This document shows positions 1 to 5,498 of a stretch of DNA of 6,781 bases, piece after piece. The number at the start of each line of letters is the position of its first letter. Within the stretch, counting starts at the first letter, position 1. The DNA comes from Ventricola sp036297385 (lineage in GTDB: Bacteria > Bacillota > Clostridia > Christensenellales > Aristaeellaceae), in NCBI GenBank assembly GCA_036297385.1, contig JAXJLD010000128.1, positions 1-6,781 of the forward strand. Reading direction: 5' to 3'. A model generated the notes under the pieces. The model had not been told where the DNA came from and did no database searches. It was given only the letters and a program-made list of their open reading frames with translations. Both the position numbers and the translations under genes were made by a program.

Positions 1-101
1 AAAGGGATCCACCTGTTCCCATACCGAACACAGAAGTTAAGCCTTTCAGCGCCGATGGTACTTGGCTGGAGACGGCCCGGGAGAGTAGGACGTTGCCGGA
101 T
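1..101 (+). rRNA. rrf: 5S ribosomal RNA, 3' part (5' end outside window)
   Basis: This is the 3' part of a 5S rRNA gene, a component of the large ribosomal subunit. The conserved blocks CCATACCGAACACAGAAG (about 19-35), GTTAAGC (36-42), GCCGATGGTACTT (51-63) and GGGAGAGTAGGAC (79-91) are all present, including both strands of the loop E region. Helix IV can be folded from CTTGGCTG (61-68) and the GGCCCGGG side, closed by a GAGA loop. The first bases of the gene lie left of the window, and the 3' end near 99-101 is estimated from the usual end of the closing stem. A terminator follows at once, so this is the last gene of an rRNA operon read left to right. Blocks of this gene recur in altered form further right. 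Confidence 0.95.
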
Positions 102-104
102 TCC

Positions 105-144
105 AAATGAAAAACACTCAGCATCTGCTGGGTGTTTTTCATTT
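105..144 (+). terminator. rRNA operon terminator, long hairpin with built-in T run
   Basis: Arms 105-123 and 126-144 pair over about 19 positions, with one T.G pair in the middle and a very short loop. The 3' arm carries GTGTTTTTC, so the T run lies inside the stem and is mirrored by an A run in the 5' arm. It starts directly after the 5S gene, as expected for an rRNA operon terminator. The near-symmetrical arms mean it could also stop transcription coming from the right. The same hairpin core recurs at 274-299 and 527-552. Confidence 0.85.
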
Positions 145-276
145 CCAAGCGATATGTTTTTCCCTGGTTCGTCTTTGGTGAATGTGCAACATTGTACTTG
201 GCTAGGTTCAGCGCGGGCGGCGTCCTGTGGACGCAAGGAAGCCCGCGCTGAACGCCCGGGAGCGCTGCGCGCCAAC
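115..276 (+). repeat. Tandem 5S/terminator-derived repeat, unit A (162 bp)
   Basis: This non-coding unit begins in the terminator hairpin (CACTCAGCA) and runs to the next copy of it. Aligned by hand without gaps, its first 87 bases (115-201) match 277-363 at 70 positions. It contains, in order, the 3' half of the terminator, a T-rich spacer, a GTACTTGGC box (194-202) like the 5S helix IV 5' strand, a nested hairpin (207-252), and GCCCGGGAG (254-262) like the 5S helix IV 3' strand. The box around 250-285 recurs at 503-538 with 3 differences in 36 bases. The 5S loop E 3' strand is not kept, so the unit cannot be a working 5S rRNA. I read it as a degenerate partial duplication of the end of the rRNA operon. 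Confidence 0.75.
207..252 (+). other. Nested two-tier hairpin inside repeat unit A
   Basis: The outer stem is a perfect 12 bp (207-218 with 241-252). Inside it a 6 bp stem (220-225 with 229-234) closes a TGT loop. The two tiers are joined by one G on the 5' side and AAGGAA (235-240) on the 3' side, an asymmetric internal loop. It sits where the tip of 5S helix IV would be, between CTTGGC and GCCCGGG. No protein or enzyme site is evident. It could fold in RNA or as single-stranded DNA. Confidence 0.75.
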
Positions 277-308
277 CATTCAGCATTGGCTGGGTGGTTT
301 TCATTTTC
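274..308 (+). terminator. Second rho-independent terminator, copy in the array
   Basis: Arms 274-284 and 289-299 pair over 11 bp including two G.T pairs, with a 4-base loop, and are followed by TTCATTTTC. The sequence is clearly a relative of the hairpin directly after the 5S gene. It would act as a back-up stop for rRNA operon transcripts that pass the first one. Confidence 0.7.
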
Positions 309-529
309 ATCTGGTATGTTTTCTCACGGTTTGTCTTTGGTTAATGTGCAGCATGGTACTTGGCACCGAAGCCTGCCGCGCCCTGTGGGCGATACAGGCA
401 GGCGGAGCGTGGAGAATCGCAAGGAGCGCATAGCGCGACTATGCGAGTTCTCCGGGATGGTTCGTCTCCGCGCGCCGCCAGTGGCGGAAGCAGCGCGGAG
501 ACGAACGCCCGGGAGCGCTGTGAGCCAAC
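277..529 (+). repeat. Tandem 5S/terminator-derived repeat, unit B (253 bp)
   Basis: This is the second unit, with the same order of blocks as unit A but about 90 bp longer. The extra length lies entirely between CTTGGC (359-364) and GCCCGGGAG (507-515), where three hairpins replace the single one of unit A. Its left part keeps more 5S likeness than unit A: GTTAA (340-344), CAGC (349-352) and ATGGTACTTGGC (353-364) occur in the same order as GTTAA (36-40), CAGC (47-50) and ATGGTACTTGGC (55-66) of the 5S gene, with shorter gaps. CAGC (349-352) can also pair with GCTG (517-520), closing the whole cluster. Most of this folding is inferred from hand pairing. Confidence 0.75.
371..506 (+). other. 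Three consecutive hairpins inside repeat unit B
   Basis: Hairpin 1 has a 7 bp outer stem (371-377 with 397-403) and a 5 bp inner stem (379-383 with 387-391) around TGT. Hairpin 2 (411-453) has an 11 bp stem with one bulged G at 447, and the tip can pair either as CGCATAG/CTATGCG or as GCGC/GCGC around ATA. Hairpin 3 has a perfect 14 bp outer stem (460-473 with 493-506) and a 5 bp inner stem (475-479 with 483-487) around AGT. Hairpins 1 and 3 share one layout with the unit A hairpin: one unpaired G on the 5' side, five or six bases on the 3' side, and a three-base loop, although their stem sequences differ. Confidence 0.7.
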
Positions 530-563
530 CACTCAGCAAATGCTGGGTGGTTTTTATTTTTAT
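527..563 (+). terminator. Third rho-independent terminator, copy in the array
   Basis: Arms 527-538 and 541-552 are complementary over up to 12 bp with one T.G pair and a very small loop, followed by TTTATTTTTATC. This is the strongest of the two copied terminators. It separates the rRNA end and the repeat array from the regulator operon on its right, so that operon needs its own promoter. Confidence 0.75.
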
Positions 564-600
564 CTTCTGAGTTTTATGCCCGGTTTATTCTTCAGTATAC
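530..600 (+). repeat. Truncated third repeat unit (unit C)
   Basis: The sequence from CACTCAGCA (530) through the terminator and the T-rich spacer lines up with the starts of units A and B. Clear likeness continues to about 590 (GCCCGGTTTATTCTTCAG against CACGGTTTGTCTTTGGT in unit B) and then ends before any GTACTTGGC box. No hairpin insert or GCCCGGGAG box follows. It marks the right edge of the array. Confidence 0.55.
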
Positions 601-659
601 TTATGGAAAGTACGGCATCATACATCCGGTGTATTGATTGATTCAAATGGAAAGTGAAC

Positions 660-688
660 TTGACACAATGCCTGTAAAGTGATGTGAT
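660..688 (+). promoter_or_regulatory. Candidate sigma-70-type promoter for the regulator operon
   Basis: A perfect TTGACA at 660-665 is followed after 17 bases by TGTGAT (683-688), which matches 4 of 6 positions of TATAAT. The distance to the GTG start at 739 is right for a short leader. The weak -10 would suit a promoter that is repressed or of low strength. The preceding bases (601-659) are AT-rich and hold no gene that I can see. Confidence 0.45.
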
Positions 689-700
689 GAGCTTGAAAAA

Positions 701-716
701 GGAAAGTAAGCTTTCC
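701..716 (+). promoter_or_regulatory. Inverted repeat between promoter and regulator start
   Basis: GGAAAG (701-706) and CTTTCC (711-716) form a perfect 6+6 inverted repeat with a 4-base gap, just downstream of the candidate -10. Regulators of this small Cro/C1 type often bind such sites at their own promoter, so this is a candidate autoregulatory operator. That role is inferred from position only; it could also be a weak leader hairpin. Confidence 0.35.
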
Positions 717-738
717 GTATTTCAGGAAGGAGTACAGG

Positions 739-942
739 GTGAAGAATCGTTTGGAGGAACTTAGAAAACAGAGGGGAATCAAGCAAGAGGAGCTGGCAGC
801 AGCCCTTGAGGTTTCCAGACAGACTATTGGTTCGCTGGAAAATGGCCGATACAACCCTTCTATAGTACTGGCTTTCAAAATAGCGAAGTATTTTGATATG
901 CTTATTGAAGATATTTTTATCTATGAGGAGGAAGAGAAATGA
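739..942 (+). CDS. Small Cro/C1-type (XRE family) transcriptional regulator
   Basis: This 67-residue protein is almost entirely one helix-turn-helix DNA-binding domain. The core QEELAAALEVSRQTIGSLE (residues 16-34) has the pattern of the family, with VSRQTI as the start of the recognition helix, followed by NGRYNPS and the third and fourth helices (LAFKIAKYFDMLIEDIF). The tail is acidic (EEEE). Proteins of this 65-75 residue class are common in Bacillota and usually repress their own operon. The start is GTG, chosen because AGGAAGGAG (724-732) lies 6 bases upstream and the domain begins at once. Its TGA overlaps the ATG of the next gene by 4 bases, so the two are translationally coupled. A role as repressor of this pair is inferred. 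The family assignment is secure; the target is unknown. Confidence 0.9.
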   Translation: MKNRLEELRKQRGIKQEELAAALEVSRQTIGSLENGRYNPSIVLAFKIAKYFDMLIEDIFIYEEEEK

Positions 943-1352
943 AGCAAAGCATACAGCGTGCAGAGCTGGTGGCAGGCATGGTTATTCTGTTGGGGGAATT
1001 GCTGACCTATGGATTTGGTGTACACACAGCAATTCCGGTTCCTCGCCCTGATTTGATTGTGTATGGCACGACGTTGATTGGACTGATGCTCATTTTGCAG
1101 GGATGCGATTTGTTCAGCAAACCGACCAAGGAGATGCAAATCTTAGAGAATGATGAGCGAAATGTAGCGATTACACGTGCCTCGGGTGCATATGCGTATC
1201 AGGTCACGCTGTTTCTGCTGGTTCTCGCATTGTTTGCGCTAATCTTTACAGGATATATGAATAAGGTTGTGTTCTTCACGATTGTTGCGGTGATTGGCGT
1301 GGGACAGATTGCTTGGCTGCTGACGGCGCGATATCTGGAGAAGAGAATGTAA
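939..1352 (+). CDS. Four-helix membrane protein, DUF2178-like, partner of the regulator
   Basis: This 137-residue protein has four likely membrane segments (about residues 9-27, 38-55, 86-104 and 109-128). A polar stretch between the second and third holds ENDERNVAITRASG (70-83). A DER(x)nI(x)nA motif just before a membrane helix is typical of small membrane proteins, such as the DUF2178 group, that are encoded beside Cro/C1-type regulators. Their function is not known. The ATG overlaps the stop of the regulator by 4 bases and has a strong GAGGAGG site (925-931) at 7 bases. The pairing suggests a membrane component whose expression is set by the regulator, possibly one that senses or answers envelope stress, but nothing in the sequence shows this. 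There is no signal peptide and no catalytic motif. The exact family name is my best guess from the motif and layout. Confidence 0.8.
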   Translation: MKQSIQRAELVAGMVILLGELLTYGFGVHTAIPVPRPDLIVYGTTLIGLMLILQGCDLFSKPTKEMQILENDERNVAITRASGAYAYQVTLFLLVLALFALIFTGYMNKVVFFTIVAVIGVGQIAWLLTARYLEKRM

Positions 1353-1371
1353 CGAACAGGAGGGCATTGCG

Positions 1372-1392
1372 ATGAAGCGGTTGCCGCTTCAT
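1372..1392. other. Short perfect hairpin after the membrane protein gene
   Basis: ATGAAGCGG (1372-1380) and CCGCTTCAT (1384-1392) form a 9 bp stem around TTG, 20 bases after the membrane protein stop. No T run follows on the plus strand, so it is not a standard terminator. It may protect the 3' end of the transcript or work with a rho-type stop. The rest of 1393-1477 holds only a small 6 bp inverted repeat (1450-1464) and no gene. Confidence 0.4.
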
Positions 1393-1477
1393 GGGGATCT
1401 TGTGTTGGGTGTAATGTGCAAGTGTGGATTGTTGCGCCGGTATTTGGCGATTTGCGCTGCAAATTAGCATAATGCTG

Positions 1478-1519
1478 AAAAAACAAGGGCATGGCTTTTC
1501 GGATCAAGCCATGCCCTTG
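1478..1519 (-). terminator. Terminator of the minus-strand ABC operon
   Basis: Arms 1484-1497 and 1506-1519 form a perfect 14 bp stem with an 8-base loop. On the minus strand the stem is followed by six T (1483-1478). It begins 6 bases after the stop codon of the last operon gene. This is a textbook rho-independent terminator. On the plus strand the downstream side lacks a T run, so it is mainly one-directional. Confidence 0.9.
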
Positions 1520-1525
1520 AATGGA

Positions 1526-3286
1526 TTAGTTGTCATATTGTGCGCGGTGCAGCTCGGCGTAGAAACCGTTCTTTTGCAGCAGTTCATCGTGCGTGCCCTG
1601 CTCGACCACCTTGCCCTCGCGCATAACGAGAATCACGTCGGCGCTCTGGATGGTGGAGAGGCGGTGGGCGACGATGAAGGAGGTGCGCCCCTGCATCATG
1701 GTGGCAAACGCATCCTGAATCTTCAGCTCGGTGCGCGTATCGATGGAGGAGGTCGCCTCGTCGAGAATCAGCATCGGCGGAAGGCAGAGCATCACCCGTG
1801 CGATGCACAGAAGCTGCTTCTGTCCCTGCGATAGACCGCCGCCGTTTTCCGGGATGACCGTGCGGTATCCGTCCGGCAGGCGGCGGATGAAGCCGTGCGC
1901 GTGCGCAGCCTTGGCAGCGGCGATGATCTCCTCGTCCGTCGCGTCCGGCTTGCCCATGGCGATGTTGTCGCGGATGGAACCGGCACACAGCCATGTATCC
2001 TGAAGCACCATGCCGATGCTGCGGCGCAGGTCGCCGCGTGTGACGCGCCGCGTATCTACGCCGTCCACGGCGATGGAGCCGCTGTCCACATCGTAAAAGC
2101 GCATCAGCAGATTGATCATCGTGGTCTTGCCGCAGCCGGTCGGGCCGACGATGGCAATGCGCTGTCCGGGCTGCACGTTCAGGGAGAAATGTTCGATGAG
2201 CTTGCGCTCAGGCGTGTAGGAGAAGCTCACGTCATGGAGAGCGACAGCGCCGCGAACGGGGCAGATCGCTTCGGGCATCTGCGGATCGGGCTGCTGCACT
2301 GGTTCGTCGATGAGCGCGAAGATGCGCTCGGCGCAGGCGAGTGCGTTTTGCAGCTCGGTGACCACGCCGGAAATTTCGTTGAACGGCTTGGTGTACTGAT
2401 TGGCGTAGGAGAGGAAGCTCGTCAGCGCACCGATGCTCAGCGTGCCGGAGATGGCGGACAGTGCGCCGCACAGCGCCACGGCGGCGTACACCAGCGCATT
2501 GACAAAGCGCGTACACGGGTTGGTCAGCGAGGAGAAGAACACGGCGCGCAGCGAGCAGGCCCGCAGGCGCTCGTTGATGTCGTCGAACTGTTCGAGCATC
2601 CGCTTTTCACGCCCGAATGCCTGCACCAGCTTCTGCTCCAGAATCACCTCGTCGATCAGCGCGGTCTGCTCGCCGCGGGTTTTCGACTGAAGAACGAACA
2701 TATCGTGCGTGGATTTGGCGATGAAGTTGGCCACCAGCAGCGAGAGCGGGGTGATGAGCACGACGGCGAGCGTGATGCCCGGGCTGAGGGTGAGCATGAA
2801 GAGCAGCGTTCCGGTGATGGTCAGCACGCCGGTAAAGAGCTGGGTGAAGCCCATCAGCAGGCCGTCTGCAAACGTATCCACGTCTGCAATCATGCGGCTG
2901 ACCACGTCGCCGGTGGGGTGCGCGTCCAGATACGACAGCGGGAGCTGCTGGATGTGCGCGAAAGCGTCGCGGCGGATATCCTGCACGGTGGCGTAGGAGA
3001 CGCGGTTGTTGAGGTCGCTTTGCAGCCACTGCGCGGCGGCGGTGAGCGCCGCGCACACGGCGATGGCGGTCAGCACGCGGACGAGGGCGGCGAAATCCAC
3101 CGCCTCCGCCCCCAACATGCAGTCGATCGCTTGTCCCACGAGGATGGGCACATAGAGCGTGAGGGCGACTGTAACCAGCGCCAAGCCCAGCGAGGCGAAC
3201 AACTTCGGCAGGTGCGGGCGGATATAGCGCAGCACGCGCACAAAAGCGGTGCGCTGCTTGTCCTTACTGAGCGGGGTCTTGGCCAT
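1526..3286 (-). CDS. ABC exporter half-transporter, catalytic subunit (TM288-like)
   Basis: This 586-residue protein has an N-terminal domain of six membrane helices and a C-terminal ATPase. Visible motifs are Walker A GPTGCGKTT (381-389), the Q-loop Gln 429, the signature LSQGQ (485-489), Walker B LILDE with catalytic Glu 510, and the switch His 541 in VAHR. The signature departs from LSGGQ (Ser-Gln for Ser-Gly), a feature of the catalytic subunit of heterodimeric exporters such as TM287/288. I chose the ATG at 3286 because AGGAGGT stands 8 bases upstream; the more upstream ATG at 3322 lacks this. The gene starts 23 bases inside the upstream ABC gene, so the two are coupled and made in equal amounts. 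Substrates of this family range from drugs to lipids and peptides, and none can be named here. There is no N-terminal peptidase domain. Confidence 0.93.
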   Translation of the reverse strand: MAKTPLSKDKQRTAFVRVLRYIRPHLPKLFASLGLALVTVALTLYVPILVGQAIDCMLGAEAVDFAALVRVLTAIAVCAALTAAAQWLQSDLNNRVSYATVQDIRRDAFAHIQQLPLSYLDAHPTGDVVSRMIADVDTFADGLLMGFTQLFTGVLTITGTLLFMLTLSPGITLAVVLITPLSLLVANFIAKSTHDMFVLQSKTRGEQTALIDEVILEQKLVQAFGREKRMLEQFDDINERLRACSLRAVFFSSLTNPCTRFVNALVYAAVALCGALSAISGTLSIGALTSFLSYANQYTKPFNEISGVVTELQNALACAERIFALIDEPVQQPDPQMPEAICPVRGAVALHDVSFSYTPERKLIEHFSLNVQPGQRIAIVGPTGCGKTTMINLLMRFYDVDSGSIAVDGVDTRRVTRGDLRRSIGMVLQDTWLCAGSIRDNIAMGKPDATDEEIIAAAKAAHAHGFIRRLPDGYRTVIPENGGGLSQGQKQLLCIARVMLCLPPMLILDEATSSIDTRTELKIQDAFATMMQGRTSFIVAHRLSTIQSADVILVMREGKVVEQGTHDELLQKNGFYAELHRAQYDN

Positions 3287-5015
3287 GGCGCTGTACCTCC
3301 TCTCTGCCGTACTGGGATGCATAGATCTCCTGATAGACCGGGCAGGTCTCCATCAGCGCATCATGCGTGCCGACACCGACCACGCTGCCATCGTCCAGCA
3401 CGATGATCTGATCCGCAAAGCGTACGGAGGACGCACGCTGGGAGACGATGAACGTCGTGGGGCGATGTGCCATTTCCCGGATGGCGCGGCGCAGGCTTGC
3501 GTCGGTGGCGTAGTCCAGCGCCGAAGCGCTGTCATCGAGGATGAGGATATCGGGCTTTTTGACCAGCGCACGCGCGATGGTCAGGCGCTGGCGCTGACCG
3601 CCGGAGAAGTTGCGCCCGCCCTGCTCTACGGGCTCATCGAGACGGCCGGGTTTGGCATTGACCACGTCCAGCGCCTGCGCGGTGCGCAGCGCATCCAGAA
3701 GCTCTTCGTCGGAGGCGTTTTCGTTGCCCCACAGGAGATTGGAGCGGATGGTGCCCTGAAAGAGCATGGCCTTCTGCGGAACGACGGCGACGGCGCTTCG
3801 CAGCGCATCCTTTTTCAGCGACCGCACGTCCGCGCCGCCCACGCGCACACAGCCGGAAGTCGCGTCATAGAAGCGGGGGATGAGGCCGACCAGCGAGCTT
3901 TTGCCGCTGCCCGTGCCGCCGATCACGCCGATGGTTTCGCCGGGGCGCGCGCTGAATGTGATATGCTCCAGCGCCGCTGCCGCCGCACCCTTGTAGCGCA
4001 GGGACACGTCCTCAAAGGCGACGCTGCCGCGCTGCTCTGCTGCTTCCAGCGTGCCCAGTCCGCTGCTCTGAGAGGACTGCACGCCCAGCACGGCGCTGAT
4101 GCGGTCGCCGCAAGCCCACGCTTTGGTCAGCAGAATGATGAGGTTGGCCATCTTCACCAGCTCCACAAGGATCTGGCTCATGTAGTTGTACAGCGCAATG
4201 ACCTCGCCCTGCGAGAGCGTGCCCATGTTCACGCGCACCGCGCCGCTGTGGATGAGCACGATGACCGCCGCATTGATGACGACGTAGGTCAGCGGGTTCA
4301 TGGCGGCGGAGATGCGGCCCACGGCGAGCTGCATACGCCGCAGCGTCTGGCTGCGCCGGTCAAACCGTTCGATCTCCGCGTCCTCCTTGCAGAAGGCACG
4401 CAGCACGCGCACGCCGTTCAGCGTTTCGCGCGTGGCGGCGGTCACGCTGTCCAGCTGGCCCTGCACCGCGCGGTAGCGGGGGATGGTGACGAGCATGATG
4501 GTAAAGACGATGACGCTCAGCACGGCGATGACCGCGGCGAAGATGAGCGCACAGCGCGCGTCGATGGTGAAGGCCATGACCATCGCGCCGAACACCACAA
4601 ACGGCGAGCGCAGCAGCAGGCGCAGGCACATATTCACGCCGGACTGCACCTGATTGACGTCGCTGGTCATGCGGGTGATCAGCGTGGAAGCGCCCAGCGC
4701 ATCCAGTTCCGTGTAGGAGAGCGTCTGGATGTGCGCCATCAGCGCGTGGCGCAGCCGCGTGGAGAAGCCGATAGCGGCCTTGGCGGCGAAGAACTGCGCC
4801 GTTACCGCAGCCAGAAGCCCCACAAGCCCCAGCAGCGCCATGAGCAGCACCATGCGCACGACATAGCCGCTGTCACCGGCAGCGATGCCGCGGTCGATGA
4901 TCCCCGCGACGACCAGCGGGACGATCAGCTCAAACGAGGCTTCCAGCAGCTTAAACAGAGGGCCGAGGACGCACTCGCGCCCGTAGCCCTTGAAATAGAT
5001 GAACAGCTTTTTCAA
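3264..5015 (-). CDS. ABC exporter half-transporter, degenerate-site subunit (TM287-like)
   Basis: This 583-residue partner has six membrane helices followed by an ATPase. It carries Walker A GGTGSGKSS (366-374), Gln 414, and a canonical FSGGQ signature (470-474). Walker B reads LILDD, so the catalytic Glu is replaced by Asp 495, and the switch His is replaced by Gln 526 in VSQR. These two changes define the non-hydrolysing site of heterodimeric exporters, and its intact signature completes the active site of the partner. The start is uncertain. I prefer TTG at 5015, giving MKKLFIYFKGYG as in relatives, with AGGTGA (5026-5021) 5 bases upstream. GTG at 5024, overlapping the GNAT stop by 4 bases, is the alternative but has poorer ribosome-site spacing. 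The gene overlaps its partner at the 3' end by 23 bases. Substrate unknown. Confidence 0.92.
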   Translation of the reverse strand: MKKLFIYFKGYGRECVLGPLFKLLEASFELIVPLVVAGIIDRGIAAGDSGYVVRMVLLMALLGLVGLLAAVTAQFFAAKAAIGFSTRLRHALMAHIQTLSYTELDALGASTLITRMTSDVNQVQSGVNMCLRLLLRSPFVVFGAMVMAFTIDARCALIFAAVIAVLSVIVFTIMLVTIPRYRAVQGQLDSVTAATRETLNGVRVLRAFCKEDAEIERFDRRSQTLRRMQLAVGRISAAMNPLTYVVINAAVIVLIHSGAVRVNMGTLSQGEVIALYNYMSQILVELVKMANLIILLTKAWACGDRISAVLGVQSSQSSGLGTLEAAEQRGSVAFEDVSLRYKGAAAAALEHITFSARPGETIGVIGGTGSGKSSLVGLIPRFYDATSGCVRVGGADVRSLKKDALRSAVAVVPQKAMLFQGTIRSNLLWGNENASDEELLDALRTAQALDVVNAKPGRLDEPVEQGGRNFSGGQRQRLTIARALVKKPDILILDDSASALDYATDASLRRAIREMAHRPTTFIVSQRASSVRFADQIIVLDDGSVVGVGTHDALMETCPVYQEIYASQYGREEVQRHGQDPAQ

Positions 5016-5020
5016 ATGGT

Positions 5021-5494
5021 TCACCTGCCTTGTGAAGATTCGGAGGAAGCGGCGCTTTTGCGCCATTGCATGACCAGCTCGGCCTCGCCGGTGTCCGGGT
5101 CGGTTTGGCACGCCTGAACGGCAAACGCAGCCCGCTCATAAAAGCGGACGGCGTTTGCATTGCGGCGGTAGACGTGCAGCGTCAGCGCATCGCGGCGCTG
5201 CTGGACGGTATGCAGCAGATGGCGGCCCACACCCTGCGAACGGGCGCCGCGCAGGACAAAGAGCCCCGCGATGAAGTCGCCTGCCAGACCGATGAAGCCG
5301 AGAATTCGGCGGTCATCCGGGGCTTCGGCCACATAGACCTCCGCCTGCTCGATGGCCGCGCACACGTCCTGCGCATGGCCCATCCAGTAGGATGCGGGGA
5401 CGAAGGGGTGCGCGTCGAGGTTGCCTTCCAGCCAGATGGACAGGACGGCAGGCAGGTCGCCCCCGCGCAGGGGACGGATAATCGGCTTCTCCAT
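5021..5494 (-). CDS. GNAT family N-acetyltransferase, YjaB-like
   Basis: This 157-residue protein is a single GNAT domain, which moves an acetyl group from acetyl-CoA to an amine. The acetyl-CoA loop is LRGARSQGVGRHLL (81-94), with the R/Q-x-x-G-x-G pattern at RSQGVG. The C-terminal motif NANAVRFYERAAF (112-124) carries the usual Tyr 119. The N-terminal stretch IWLEGNLDAHPFV (20-32) resembles the YjaB-type subgroup. The substrate is not predictable. The ATG at 5494 lies 4 bases after the stop of the radical SAM gene, with only a weak AAGG very close by, so translation probably depends on coupling. Its stop codon falls within the ribosome site of the next ABC gene. It could modify something handled by the neighbours, or be an unrelated passenger in the operon. 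Confidence 0.88.
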   Translation of the reverse strand: MEKPIIRPLRGGDLPAVLSIWLEGNLDAHPFVPASYWMGHAQDVCAAIEQAEVYVAEAPDDRRILGFIGLAGDFIAGLFVLRGARSQGVGRHLLHTVQQRRDALTLHVYRRNANAVRFYERAAFAVQACQTDPDTGEAELVMQWRKSAASSESSQGR

Positions 5495-5498
5495 GGCC

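Noticed and set aside
177..270. A second functional 5S rRNA gene
   Set aside because: Only the helix IV-like strands are kept. The loop E 3' strand, helix I and most of the 5' half are missing.
55..570. A 171-codon plus-strand open frame with an internal 54-residue repeat
   Set aside because: It starts inside the 5S rRNA and runs through terminators and hairpins. The repeat is in frame only because units A and B are 162 bases apart. Of 12 differing codons only about 4 are silent, and unit C is out of frame, so there is no sign of selection on a protein.
115..600. CRISPR array or phase-variation repeats
   Set aside because: There are only two full units, of unequal length, with long shared spacers and no short direct repeats at even spacing. 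The likeness to the 5S end and its terminator explains the repetition better.
1424..1834. A 136-codon plus-strand open frame across the convergent junction
   Set aside because: It crosses the minus-strand terminator and the 3' end of the ABC gene and lacks a ribosome site.
3284..3322. Upstream ATG of the catalytic ABC subunit (12 more residues)
   Set aside because: The strong AGGAGGT lies between the two ATG codons, 8 bases before the downstream one, and the extra residues belong to the overlap with the preceding gene.
1895..3406. A 503-codon plus-strand open frame
   Set aside because: It is antisense to the ABC genes, rich in His, Arg, Gln, Gly and Asp, and has no domain. This is a GC-rich shadow.
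3249..5117. A 622-codon plus-strand open frame
   Set aside because: It mirrors the degenerate-site ABC subunit, which has clear motifs and ribosome sites on the minus strand. The composition is that of an antisense shadow.
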